Below are positions 27,871 through 36,074 of a stretch of DNA of 64,000 nucleotides, piece after piece. How positions within the stretch are numbered: position 1 is the first letter of the stretch; each line of letters begins with the position of its first letter. The notes beneath the pieces were generated by a model, which was not told the origin of the DNA, ran no database searches, and saw only the letters and a list, made by a program, of their open reading frames with translations. A program made the position numbers and the translations under genes. The DNA is from Alphaproteobacteria bacterium (GTDB lineage: Bacteria > Pseudomonadota > Alphaproteobacteria > Acetobacterales > Acetobacteraceae): NCBI GenBank assembly GCA_017307285.1, contig JAFKFI010000051.1:21956-85955 (forward strand). The letters are read 5' to 3'.

Positions 27871-29004
27871 TCAGAGGGGGATGCCGAGTATCTCGGCAAT
27901 GCGCGGGGTGGCCTTCAATCCGCTGCCGGTCAGCACAAGCACCGTCGTCTGTTCCGGCCCGACCGCGCCGGACGCGAGCAGCTTGCCGAACGCCGCCGCG
28001 ACCTGCGCCGCGGTCGGCTCGACATAGAGGCCCAACGCGGCGAGGTCGCGCGACGCTTGGGCGATCTCCTCCTCCGTCAGCGTGACCGCGCCGCCGCGCG
28101 TGCTCCGCAGCGCCCCAAGCACCTCGGCTAGGCGGATCGGCTGGGCTATCGCGGTGCCCTCAGCGATGGTCGGGCGGATTTCCGTCTCGACCGGCTGGTC
28201 GGTGCCGGCGAGGAAGCTCGCGGCGATCGGCGCGCAATTGGCCGGTTGCGCGGCGAACAGGCGCGGCACCGCCTCGATTTCGCCCGCGCGCAGCAGCTCG
28301 GAAAAGCCGATCTCGCAGCCGAGCACGTTGGAGCCGGCGCCGCAGGGAACGACGACGTTGTCGGGGGCGCGGAAGCCGAGCTCCTCCCAAAGCTCGTAGG
28401 CGAGCGTCTTGGTGCCGTGCAGGAAGAACGGGTGCCAGTTGTGGCTGGCATAGAACACGCTCTCCGAGCGCCGCACCGCCGCGTCCGCCGTGTCCTGCCG
28501 CGAGCCGGGGATCAGCTCCACCGTCGCGCCATGCGCCCGCGTCTGCACGGTCTTGGCCGGGCTGGTCGACGCCGGCGCGAGGATGGTCGCCGCCAGCCCG
28601 CCCGCCGCCGCGTAGGCCGCGATCGCGGCGCCGCCGTTGCCCGAGCTATCCTCCAGCACGGCGCGGACGCCCTGGGAGCGCAGTAGGGAGAGCATCACGC
28701 TCGCGCCCCGGTCCTTGAAGCTGCCGGTCGGCATCATCCACTCGCATTTGAGCAAGGCAGGCGCTCCATGCAGCGAGCGCGCGAGGAGCGGCGTGCCGCC
28801 CTCGCCGAGTGTGATCGGATCGTCCACTGCCAGCGGCAAAGCGGCTCGGTAGCGCCAAAGGCCGCGAACGGCGCTATCGATCTCGGTGCGGGTGAGCCCC
28901 GGCAATTGTGTCAGGACCAACGGCGCGTGCTCGCGGCCGCACCAGCGCGGCTCGTCCAGCGGAAACGTCTCGCCCGTCCTGGGATCGAGGTAGGCGGCGG
29001 CCAT
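27871..29004 (-). CDS. Threonine synthase-like PLP enzyme (fold type II)
   Basis: The 377-residue protein has the fold type II pattern: substrate-phosphate loop GEGGTPLL (residues 68-74), PLP lysine 97 in PTGSFKDRGA, the asparagine loop EDSSGNGGAA and the glycine-rich phosphate-binding loop VPCGAGSNVLG. It fits the threonine-synthase superfamily of the shorter archaeal/plant-like type, and similar proteins include cysteate synthase and diaminopropionate ammonia-lyase-like enzymes. I chose the ATG at 29004 (MAAAYLDPRTG). Its partner in the operon acts on D-amino acids, so the true role may be catabolic, not threonine synthesis. Confidence 0.82.
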   Translation of the reverse strand: MAAAYLDPRTGETFPLDEPRWCGREHAPLVLTQLPGLTRTEIDSAVRGLWRYRAALPLAVDDPITLGEGGTPLLARSLHGAPALLKCEWMMPTGSFKDRGASVMLSLLRSQGVRAVLEDSSGNGGAAIAAYAAAGGLAATILAPASTSPAKTVQTRAHGATVELIPGSRQDTADAAVRRSESVFYASHNWHPFFLHGTKTLAYELWEELGFRAPDNVVVPCGAGSNVLGCEIGFSELLRAGEIEAVPRLFAAQPANCAPIAASFLAGTDQPVETEIRPTIAEGTAIAQPIRLAEVLGALRSTRGGAVTLTEEEIAQASRDLAALGLYVEPTAAQVAAAFGKLLASGAVGPEQTTVLVLTGSGLKATPRIAEILGIPL

Positions 29005-29101
29005 CGGTTCCCCTCCGGTTTCAAAAACTGACGCGCGCTCCGCCAGGTTGCAAGCAGAACCCAGGGCGGAGGAAAGTGCCGCTTCCCGGAAGGCTCGCCA
29101 C
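29005..29101. promoter_or_regulatory. Divergent promoter region, PLP operon and M20 amidohydrolase
   Basis: The 97-base gap separates the leftward PLP-enzyme operon and the rightward M20 gene. GAGGGGAACC precedes the leftward ATG as ribosome site (read on the minus strand). No operator is clear. Confidence 0.4.
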
Positions 29102-30211
29102 ATGACCGATCATCTCGCCGCCGTCACCGACCTTGCTCGCGGCCTGGTATCCCTCGACAGCCGCAGCTTCGTCTCCAACCTGCCCGTGGCCGACCGGGTG
29201 GAGGCGGCCCTCGCGGGCTTCGAGATCGAACGCCTGGACTACGCGGACCAAGCCGGGGTCGCCAAGCGCGCCCTGGTGGCAACCCGCGCCGGAGCCTCCG
29301 GCGGTGCCGCGTTCTCAGCACACATGGACACCGTGCCCGATACCGGCTGGCAGGACGATCCCTGGTCCGCCCGGCTCGACGCGGATGGCGTGCTGCATGG
29401 CTTAGGCAGCACCGACATGAAAGGGCCGCTCGCCGCGATCATCGTCGCCGCCCGTGCCCTGCCGACGCATGTCCCCGTCACCTTGCTGATCACCACCGAC
29501 GAGGAAACGACGAAGCAGGGTGCCCGCGAGATCGTGGAGCGCTCGGCGCTGGTGCGGAGGGTGAAGCCCGCCGGCATTCTGATCGCCGAGCCGACCTCGA
29601 TGGCGCCGGTGCGCGGCCATCGCGCGCATATCAACTTCACCTGTGTCGCGACCGGGGTGCAGGCGCATAGCAGCACCGGGCGCGGGCGCAACGCCAACTG
29701 GGACCTGATTGCGTTCCTGGCCGAGATGCGCGCCGTCTTTGACCGCCTGCGGTCGGACGCCCTCCTGCAAGACCCGGCCTACGACCCGCCGTTCAGCGAC
29801 TTCAACCCGGTGATCGACAACCACGGCACAGCTATCAACGTGACCGTCCCCAAGGCCACCGCCCGGATCAAGTTCCGCTATTCCGCGCGGATCGACCCGG
29901 CACCCGTGCTCGCCGCCGTCCATGAGGCGGCCTCCCGGCACGGCATCGCCGTCACCGAGGCGCGCGAGGGGGAGCCGCCGGAACTGCCGGCTGATCACCC
30001 GCTGGTGCGGCTCTGCGCCGAGACCGTGCGTGTGGCGCCGCGCACCGCCCCGTATGGCACTGATGGATCGCAGCTTCAGGCGCTGGCGCCCTGCGTCGTG
30101 CTGGGCCCCGGCGACATCGCGGAAGCCCACACGCCGGGCGAGAAGGTCTCCACCGCCGAGCTGGGAGCCGCCGTGCCCGTGTTCATCCGCCTCGCGGAAC
30201 GCCTGGCTTGA
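29102..30211 (+). CDS. M20-family amidohydrolase (ArgE/DapE-like)
   Basis: The 369-residue protein has the two-zinc M20 core: His74 and Asp76 in AFSAHMDTVPDT, bridging Asp105 in GLGSTDMKGPLAA, and the general-base Glu134 with Glu135 in ITTDEETTKQGA. The middle segment (about 175-290) is the lid/dimerisation domain, with RAHINFTCVATGVQAHSSTG. The end YGTDGSQLQALAPC and GDIAEAHTPGEKV resemble acetylornithine deacetylase and succinyl-diaminopimelate desuccinylase, but the acyl-amino-acid substrate is not fixed by this. The divergent PLP operon suggests action on an amino-acid derivative. Confidence 0.88.
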   Translation: MTDHLAAVTDLARGLVSLDSRSFVSNLPVADRVEAALAGFEIERLDYADQAGVAKRALVATRAGASGGAAFSAHMDTVPDTGWQDDPWSARLDADGVLHGLGSTDMKGPLAAIIVAARALPTHVPVTLLITTDEETTKQGAREIVERSALVRRVKPAGILIAEPTSMAPVRGHRAHINFTCVATGVQAHSSTGRGRNANWDLIAFLAEMRAVFDRLRSDALLQDPAYDPPFSDFNPVIDNHGTAINVTVPKATARIKFRYSARIDPAPVLAAVHEAASRHGIAVTEAREGEPPELPADHPLVRLCAETVRVAPRTAPYGTDGSQLQALAPCVVLGPGDIAEAHTPGEKVSTAELGAAVPVFIRLAERLA

Positions 30212-30315
30212 TCATGCCGCGTCGGGGCTGGACGCTTCGTGTTCACAGTGCGGGTCTACTATGCCAGCTCAGTCCGTGACTTGACCCTGGCGCCTCGCCC
30301 CCGCACATCCCGCCA

Positions 30316-30759
30316 ATGCCCGATCCCTTCGTTGCTCCCGAGGAATCCACCGCCGCGGCCGCCGTGGAAGCGATCGCCGATGAGCTCGCGGTGTTCGACG
30401 ACTGGATGGACCGCTACCAGTTCATCATCGAGCTCGGCCGCAAGCTGCCGCGCTTCCCCGAGCCCTGGATGGACGACGCCCACCGGGTGCCCGGCTGCCA
30501 GAGCCGGGTGTGGATGGAGGGCACCTTGCGGGATGGCAAGCTGTTCCTCGCCGGCATCTCGGACGCTGCCATCGTCTCGGGGCTGATCGCGCTGCTGCTG
30601 CGGGTCTATTCCGGGCGGGCGCCGGAAGAGATCGTGGCCACCGACCCAGTGTTCCTCAAGGAGCTCGGCTTGCTGGAGGCGCTATCGACCAACCGGGGCA
30701 ACGGCATCGCCGCGATGGCGCGCAAGATACGCGAATTGGCCGCCCTGCAATCCGCGTAG
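30316..30759 (+). CDS. sufE: Cysteine desulfurase sulfur acceptor SufE
   Basis: The 147-residue protein shows the SufE core: YQFIIELGRKLPRFPEP (residues 34-50), the sulfur-accepting Cys61 in HRVPGCQSRVW, and the end EALSTNRGNGIAAMARKIRE. It takes persulfide from SufS for iron-sulfur cluster assembly. No other suf gene is next to it. The gap before the gene (30212-30315) is short and has no other feature I recognise. Confidence 0.95.
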   Translation: MPDPFVAPEESTAAAAVEAIADELAVFDDWMDRYQFIIELGRKLPRFPEPWMDDAHRVPGCQSRVWMEGTLRDGKLFLAGISDAAIVSGLIALLLRVYSGRAPEEIVATDPVFLKELGLLEALSTNRGNGIAAMARKIRELAALQSA

Positions 30760-30803
30760 AAGGCGTCTTGCCCGGCGGACACTAGCGCTTGTAGACACCG
30801 CGG

Positions 30804-32231
30804 ATGCTGTTCTACGAGCCGCTGTTCCTCTTCATCTTCTTCCCGACCTTCTATCTGATCTACCTGCTCGGCGAACAGCGAGCGAGGATGCGGCTGTTCG
30901 TCATCCTCGGCGCGAGCATCCTGTTCTATGTCTGGAGCGAGCCGCTCTTCGTCCCCATCGTGCTTGCCTCGGCAGTGCTCGACCACCTGCTCGGCCGGCG
31001 CATCGCGAAGGTGCCGCAAGGCTCGGGACAAGCTCGCCTGCTGCTCACGATCGGCATTCTGGCCAATCTCGGCATCCTGTTTCACTACAAATACACCCGC
31101 TTTCTGATCGAGAACCTGAACGACGTGCTGCACGGGCTGGCCGCCCAGCCGCTGACCGTGCCCAGTATCATCCTGCCCATCGGCGTGTCGTTCATCGTCT
31201 TCGAGAAGATCACCTACCTCGTGGACATCCACCGCCGCGTGAGCCACCCGGCCGAGACCTTCTCGAAATACCTGCTCTTCGTGTTCTTCTTCCCCAAGCT
31301 GCTTGCCGGCCCGATCATCAAGTATCACGAGCTGGACACGCAGCTCGCGGCGCTGCCCGCCGCACGATGGGACGACATCTCGGCTGGCTTCGTGCGATTC
31401 ATGCTCGGCGTGGTGAAGAAGGTTATCATTGCCGACACCGTGGGCCTCGGTGCCGACCGCATCTTCGCCGCCGATCCACACCTCATCGGCTTCAGCGAAG
31501 CCTGGTTCGGCGTCGTGCTGTTCACCTTCCAGATCTATTTCGATTTCTCCGGCTACTCCGACATGGCGATCGGCCTCGCCCGGATGCTCGGCTTCCGGCT
31601 GCCCGAGAACTTCAACATGCCGTACCTGTCATGCAGCATGACCGAGTTCTGGCGCCGCTGGCACATCTCGCTCGCCACCTGGATCCGCGACTATCTCTAC
31701 ATCCCACTGGGTGGCAACCGCGTCACCGTGGCGCGCCGCTACATGAACCTGTGGATCTGCTTCCTCGCCTCCGGCCTGTGGCACGGCGCGGCGTGGCCGT
31801 ACGTCGTATGGGGCGCTTACAACGGCCTGTTCCTGGTGCTCGACAAGCTGTTCCTGCTGCGCGCCCTGGACCGGATGCCGCGCATCGTTGCAAACCTGTT
31901 CACCTTCTTTGTCGTCGTGGTCGGTTGGACGATCTTCCGCGCCAAGACGCTAGACCAGGCCGGTGCGTTCTTCGCGGCGATGGCACAACCGGGTCTGGTG
32001 GGCCGCGCCGCAGGGCAATTCGTCACGCATGACGTGACCGCCGGGCTCATTGCCGCGGCGGTCATCTGCGCCCTGCCGCGAATGCCCGGCTTCGAGCGGC
32101 TGCGCCGCGCCGCCTTCGCCACGCCATTGCGCACTACCGCGATCCAGACGGCGATCGCGCTGCTGTTCGTCCTCGCGGTCGGCAAGGCGGTTGCCGATCC
32201 CTTCAAGCCGTTCCTCTATTTCCGGTTCTGA
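30804..32231 (+). CDS. MBOAT-family membrane O-acyltransferase (AlgI-like)
   Basis: The 475-residue polytopic protein starts MLFYEPLFLFIFFPTFYLIY, like AlgI. It has the central MBOAT block (DFSGYSDMAIGLARMLGF and NFNMPY, FWRRWHISLATWIRDYLYIP) and the catalytic His327 in ASGLWHGAAWPYVVWG (His322 in AlgI). It would move acetyl groups across the inner membrane onto a polysaccharide or other glycan. The next gene is an AlgJ/AlgX-like periplasmic partner 5 bases away, which supports a two-part O-acetylation machine. No polymerase or other alginate/cellulose gene is near. Confidence 0.93.
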   Translation: MLFYEPLFLFIFFPTFYLIYLLGEQRARMRLFVILGASILFYVWSEPLFVPIVLASAVLDHLLGRRIAKVPQGSGQARLLLTIGILANLGILFHYKYTRFLIENLNDVLHGLAAQPLTVPSIILPIGVSFIVFEKITYLVDIHRRVSHPAETFSKYLLFVFFFPKLLAGPIIKYHELDTQLAALPAARWDDISAGFVRFMLGVVKKVIIADTVGLGADRIFAADPHLIGFSEAWFGVVLFTFQIYFDFSGYSDMAIGLARMLGFRLPENFNMPYLSCSMTEFWRRWHISLATWIRDYLYIPLGGNRVTVARRYMNLWICFLASGLWHGAAWPYVVWGAYNGLFLVLDKLFLLRALDRMPRIVANLFTFFVVVVGWTIFRAKTLDQAGAFFAAMAQPGLVGRAAGQFVTHDVTAGLIAAAVICALPRMPGFERLRRAAFATPLRTTAIQTAIALLFVLAVGKAVADPFKPFLYFRF

Positions 32232-32236
32232 TCGTC

Positions 32237-33436
32237 ATGCGGCGCTGGCTCAACATCACATACCTTCCCGTGACCATCGGCGCGGTGCTGCTCATCATCC
32301 CGTGGTTCTATCTGGGCTGGAACACCACGCTCGGCGAGCTGGTGCCGGCGCTGCGGTTTCGCACCAAGAACACCATCGCCGGCGTGGTGCAGGACGCCTC
32401 CGACACGTTTTCGCTGCAATCCGTGCTGAACGGCCACTATCAGCAATCGATTTCCCGCGCCGTCGGCGTGCTCTCGCCGCTATTCAAGCCGGCGATCCAC
32501 TGGAAAAACCAGATCTACTACACGCTGCTCGGCACGGCGGGATCGGATCGCGTGGTGGTTGGCAAGCACCGCGAATTGCTGGAGATGACCTATCTCGACG
32601 AGTATTGCACCCGCAATGCCGCGACATTCGCGCCGAAGGCGGAAGAATGGGCCGCCCGCATCCGCACCTTGCAAGACGATGTGGAGGCCCTCGGCAAGCC
32701 GTTCCTCTACATCATCACGCCATCCAAGGTGGCGCAGTATCCGGCGTTTATTCCCGACGGCTACAAGTGTCCCGGCAGCCATGAGGACAAGGCGAGCAAG
32801 CTTCCCGTCTGGGACGCTGCTCTCACTCGTCACGGCGTGCATTTCGTGGACGGCGCCTCGCCGCTGCCCGTCGCCCGCGAGAAGTACGGCATCGACATGT
32901 TCCCGCGCGGCGGCATCCATTGGAACAAATTGTCCGCCGCCCTCGCGACCCAGGACTTCGTCGCCGCGATCAACGCGCAGCACCGGGCGCCGCCGCTGAC
33001 GACGTTCACCTTCGACTGGGTGGTATCCTACTGGCCGAACGCGGGCGACCGCGACCTGCTCGACATCATGAACCTCCCGCACCCGGACGCGCATTATCCG
33101 GTCCCGGAGCTGACCTATCACTCGAGCGACCCACCGGGCGGCTGCAAGACCGTCAAGATCACCGAAGTCGGCGGCAGCTTCCTCATGGGCATCAACGACA
33201 CGCTGGAGCGACTGGCCTGCCCGCCGGACATTACCTACTGGTTCTATTGGGACCACAACCGCTTCCGCTACGTCGACCGGCACATGCGCGAGCTGACGAT
33301 GGATCCGAAAGTGCGCCGGCAGTCGCTGCTCGACGCAGATGTCATCATCTTCGAGGAGAACGAGGCGGCGCTGCCCGAGACCGGACACGGAAAGCATTTA
33401 ATGGACGAAATAAAGGCGATCCGGGCCGGCGAGTAG
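32237..33436 (+). CDS. AlgJ/AlgX-like SGNH-type O-acetyltransferase partner of the MBOAT
   Basis: The 399-residue protein has one N-terminal membrane anchor (residues 7-28, ITYLPVTIGAVLLIIPWFYL) and a periplasmic domain. Typical parts of the AlgJ/AlgX group are seen: HWKNQIYYTLLG, the helix LGKPFLYIITPSKVAQYPAF, GIDMFPRGGIHWNKLSAALA (the Asp-x-His-type catalytic region), and VGGSFLMGIND (the Ser nucleophile in a GGSF context). Five bases separate it from the MBOAT. It probably receives acetyl from the MBOAT and passes it to a surface polymer; the polymer is not identified. Confidence 0.83.
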   Translation: MRRWLNITYLPVTIGAVLLIIPWFYLGWNTTLGELVPALRFRTKNTIAGVVQDASDTFSLQSVLNGHYQQSISRAVGVLSPLFKPAIHWKNQIYYTLLGTAGSDRVVVGKHRELLEMTYLDEYCTRNAATFAPKAEEWAARIRTLQDDVEALGKPFLYIITPSKVAQYPAFIPDGYKCPGSHEDKASKLPVWDAALTRHGVHFVDGASPLPVAREKYGIDMFPRGGIHWNKLSAALATQDFVAAINAQHRAPPLTTFTFDWVVSYWPNAGDRDLLDIMNLPHPDAHYPVPELTYHSSDPPGGCKTVKITEVGGSFLMGINDTLERLACPPDITYWFYWDHNRFRYVDRHMRELTMDPKVRRQSLLDADVIIFEENEAALPETGHGKHLMDEIKAIRAGE

Positions 33437-33458
33437 TGGCGACCGCGTCCCGCTGAAA

Positions 33459-34682
33459 TCACCGGGACGACGCCAGTCCGAACAGCTCGGCTTCCTCGCG
33501 CACGCCGCGCAGCCGATGCCGGCCGATGGAGACGAGGCGGGAGCGGCATCGCGGCGCGGCCTCGATGAATTGTCCCGAGGCCAGCAGGTTGCGGTCGACG
33601 GATTTGCACATGAACTCGATGCGGGAGGCCTCGTTCACCGCCGGCCCGATCACCGTGAAATCGAGCCGCGCGTCAATGCCGACATTGCCGTACAGCACGT
33701 CGCCAACATGAAGGGCAACGTCGAGCGCCATGATCGGCTGGTTGGCCGCGTGTCGCCCGGCATTGAGCGACTCGACCAGCGAGAGGGCCTCCTCGGCAGC
33801 ATCCAACGCGGCGCTGCCGACATCCTCGCTATCGGCCGCGAAGGCGGCCAGCAGACCGTCGCCCAGGAACTTCAGGATCTCGCCACCGCGCCGCATCACC
33901 GGGCGAACCATGCAGTCGAAGTAGTCGTCGAGCATGGCGATCAACTCACGATCGGCGGTCACCCCCGCCATTTGCGTGAAGCCGCGAAGGTCCGCGTAGA
34001 GCAGCACCGCGCGCACGTTCTGGACTTCGCCGCGCAGGATCGTCCCTGACAGCACGCGCTCGGCCGGATCGCGACCGAGATAGGTCGCCAACAGACCATG
34101 CCCGACCCCACGCATAGTCGCCGCCTTCACCGCGACGGCAAACACCGGCAGCACCAGCTTCAGCACCGCCAGTTCGTCGGCGCCGTAGCCACCCGGCCGG
34201 TCGGTGCTGAGCGAGCAGGCGAGCCAGAGCCGGTCGATGCGCTCGGCCTGATTGCTCCCGCGAAAGCGCGGCGACAACTCGCCGAAGGAGAAGACCCGGC
34301 CGAGCCATTCCGTCATGCCGGCGGCGCGCAATTCCTCGAACACCGGCGGCTCCGACAGTTCCGCGGCGTCCGTCAGCATCCGGCGCTCCTCGGCGATGCC
34401 TTCGCGCAGCATCCGTACGAACGGACTTTGCTGCACTATCCGATCGTTGACGCTTACATGGTCGAATTCCCACCGCTCGCTCGGCCCGGACGGCCGGGTC
34501 CAGACCATGCTGCGCACGCTGACCATCGGATGCAGCGTGTTGGTGCCAACGAATGTGCGGGCGATGGAAATGCCCATCCGGTTCAGCCGGCGCGAGAAGC
34601 CGTCCACCATCTCCTCGAGTGGCATGTTGCCGAGCCCGGCCTCGGCCAGCCAAGTGGTAAGCTCGGCGGTGGATTGGTCCAT
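33459..34682 (-). CDS. Class III adenylate/guanylate cyclase
   Basis: The 407-residue soluble protein has a C-terminal cyclase homology domain (about 215-385). Metal-binding Asp231 lies in LLYADLRGFTQ and Asp275 in LKFLGDGLLAAF, with Lys271 beside it; the motif GNVGIDARLDFTVIGPAVNEASRIE completes the family core. The N-terminal 200 residues (with a FDHVSVND and RWEFDH region) have no recognised sensor domain, but resemble other alphaproteobacterial cyclases of similar size. I chose ATG 34682; GTG at 34724 is a longer option. It is independent of its neighbours, tail-to-tail with the O-acetylation pair. Confidence 0.85.
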   Translation of the reverse strand: MDQSTAELTTWLAEAGLGNMPLEEMVDGFSRRLNRMGISIARTFVGTNTLHPMVSVRSMVWTRPSGPSERWEFDHVSVNDRIVQQSPFVRMLREGIAEERRMLTDAAELSEPPVFEELRAAGMTEWLGRVFSFGELSPRFRGSNQAERIDRLWLACSLSTDRPGGYGADELAVLKLVLPVFAVAVKAATMRGVGHGLLATYLGRDPAERVLSGTILRGEVQNVRAVLLYADLRGFTQMAGVTADRELIAMLDDYFDCMVRPVMRRGGEILKFLGDGLLAAFAADSEDVGSAALDAAEEALSLVESLNAGRHAANQPIMALDVALHVGDVLYGNVGIDARLDFTVIGPAVNEASRIEFMCKSVDRNLLASGQFIEAAPRCRSRLVSIGRHRLRGVREEAELFGLASSR

Positions 34683-34751
34683 AGGGTCGGTCCACGAACG
34701 GGATCTTCGCAGGATACTGTGCACCGCGATGCTCGGGAACGGCGAGGCGGC

Positions 34752-36008
34752 TCAATCCTCCTCGCGCGCCGCGTCCACCGTCTCCGGCATCAGCAGCCAC
34801 ACCGCGGCAAGGCCAATTCCGGCCACCAGCGCCAACCCGAGGAACCCCACGGTAAAGCCGAGACTTTGCGCGAGCATTCCCATCGCGGTGGTACTGACCG
34901 TGGCGCCGATGCCCGCGATCATCGAGACCGCGCCCAGGGAAAAATTATAGCGGCCGGTGCGCTTCGTGAGGTCGGCGACGACCAGCGGGCTGAGAATACC
35001 GATGACCGCAGCTGTCAGCCCGCCCAGCACCTGCACGCAGACCAGGAACCAGGGACCGAACGCCAGGGCGAACAGCACCGCGCGGATTAGCAGCGCGAGA
35101 AAGGCCCCCATTAGCAGCCATCTACGCCCCCGCTCGTCGGCCTTGCGCGCGATCCATGTAGCGATGAGCGCGGTGACAAGCTGGGGCACCACCACCAATG
35201 CCGCCGTCACCAACTCCGAGACGTGCCGGTAGTCGGCCGCTAGACGCTCGCTGGCCAGCGGCAGCATCGAGGCGTTAGCGAACTGGAACAGGAACAGGCA
35301 GCCGGCGAAGGTCAGCAAGTGTCGGTTGCGGGCGAGCTCGCGCCATTGCGCCGCCTTCGGCTCCTTGCGCCCGGCCGCCCCGCGCGCGCGGGCGTAGTCG
35401 ATCTCGTCGCCGTCGATCAGATAGAGCGCGAGGTAGGCGGGCACGCAGAGCGCGGCAGCGGCGAGGAACGGCGCGCCCGGTGAGACCAGATGCCCGAGCG
35501 CCCCCATCCCGAGCGCGGTCGCGGCATTGCCGAACGAATTGTAGCGGTGATTGCGCCCGACCCGGGTGTGATAGGCGCGATGCCCGACAAGGCCGAGCCC
35601 GATTGCGGCCAGCGCGGTCCGCACCGCCCCACCTGTGACGCCGTGCATGAACTCGCCGGCCATCACCGGCAGGTAGGTGGGAAAAAAGCCGATGAGCAGC
35701 GAGCCGGCAGCGATCAACGCGAGGCAGGCGGCGATCACCGTGCGCTTGCGCCGGGTCCAATCCACCAGGGCGCCCGCCGGGGTCTGCACGGCCAGGGCCA
35801 CGGCGCTGTTGACCGTGAGGATCGTGCCGATGGTGCCCTGTCCCCAACCGTTCTGCGCGAGATAGACCGAGACGAAGGGGCCGAACGCGGTCTCCACGTC
35901 GGCGACGAAGAAGTTCAGCCAATCGAGGCCGCGCTGGCTTTTCGCCGAGGGCGAGGGCGCCTTGCGGGTGGGAGTCTCGGAGGCATTGGCGACCTTGCTC
36001 TCGGCCAT
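34752..36008 (-). CDS. MFS transporter, substrate unknown
   Basis: The 418-residue protein has 12 predicted helices in two halves with a cytoplasmic stretch at about 205-230. MFS motif A appears in a variant form between helices 2 and 3 (GALVDWTRRKR) and between helices 8 and 9 (IARKADERGRR). Start MAESKVANASETPTR is hydrophilic; I use ATG 36008, with a TTG at 36017 as an alternative. The substrate cannot be predicted. It is not obviously co-transcribed with the cyclase, whose start lies 69 bases downstream of this stop. Confidence 0.85.
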   Translation of the reverse strand: MAESKVANASETPTRKAPSPSAKSQRGLDWLNFFVADVETAFGPFVSVYLAQNGWGQGTIGTILTVNSAVALAVQTPAGALVDWTRRKRTVIAACLALIAAGSLLIGFFPTYLPVMAGEFMHGVTGGAVRTALAAIGLGLVGHRAYHTRVGRNHRYNSFGNAATALGMGALGHLVSPGAPFLAAAALCVPAYLALYLIDGDEIDYARARGAAGRKEPKAAQWRELARNRHLLTFAGCLFLFQFANASMLPLASERLAADYRHVSELVTAALVVVPQLVTALIATWIARKADERGRRWLLMGAFLALLIRAVLFALAFGPWFLVCVQVLGGLTAAVIGILSPLVVADLTKRTGRYNFSLGAVSMIAGIGATVSTTAMGMLAQSLGFTVGFLGLALVAGIGLAAVWLLMPETVDAAREED

Positions 36009-36074
36009 GCGGAACAAAGCAGGCGGGCGGCCTTTGGTTGTGCCGCCGCCCGCTCAAAGCTGCGCGGTGGACGG

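Noticed and set aside
27871..29004. Naming this gene thrC
   Set aside because: The fold II motifs fit threonine synthase, but the operon partner and the missing homoserine genes make a different substrate equally likely, so no symbol is given.
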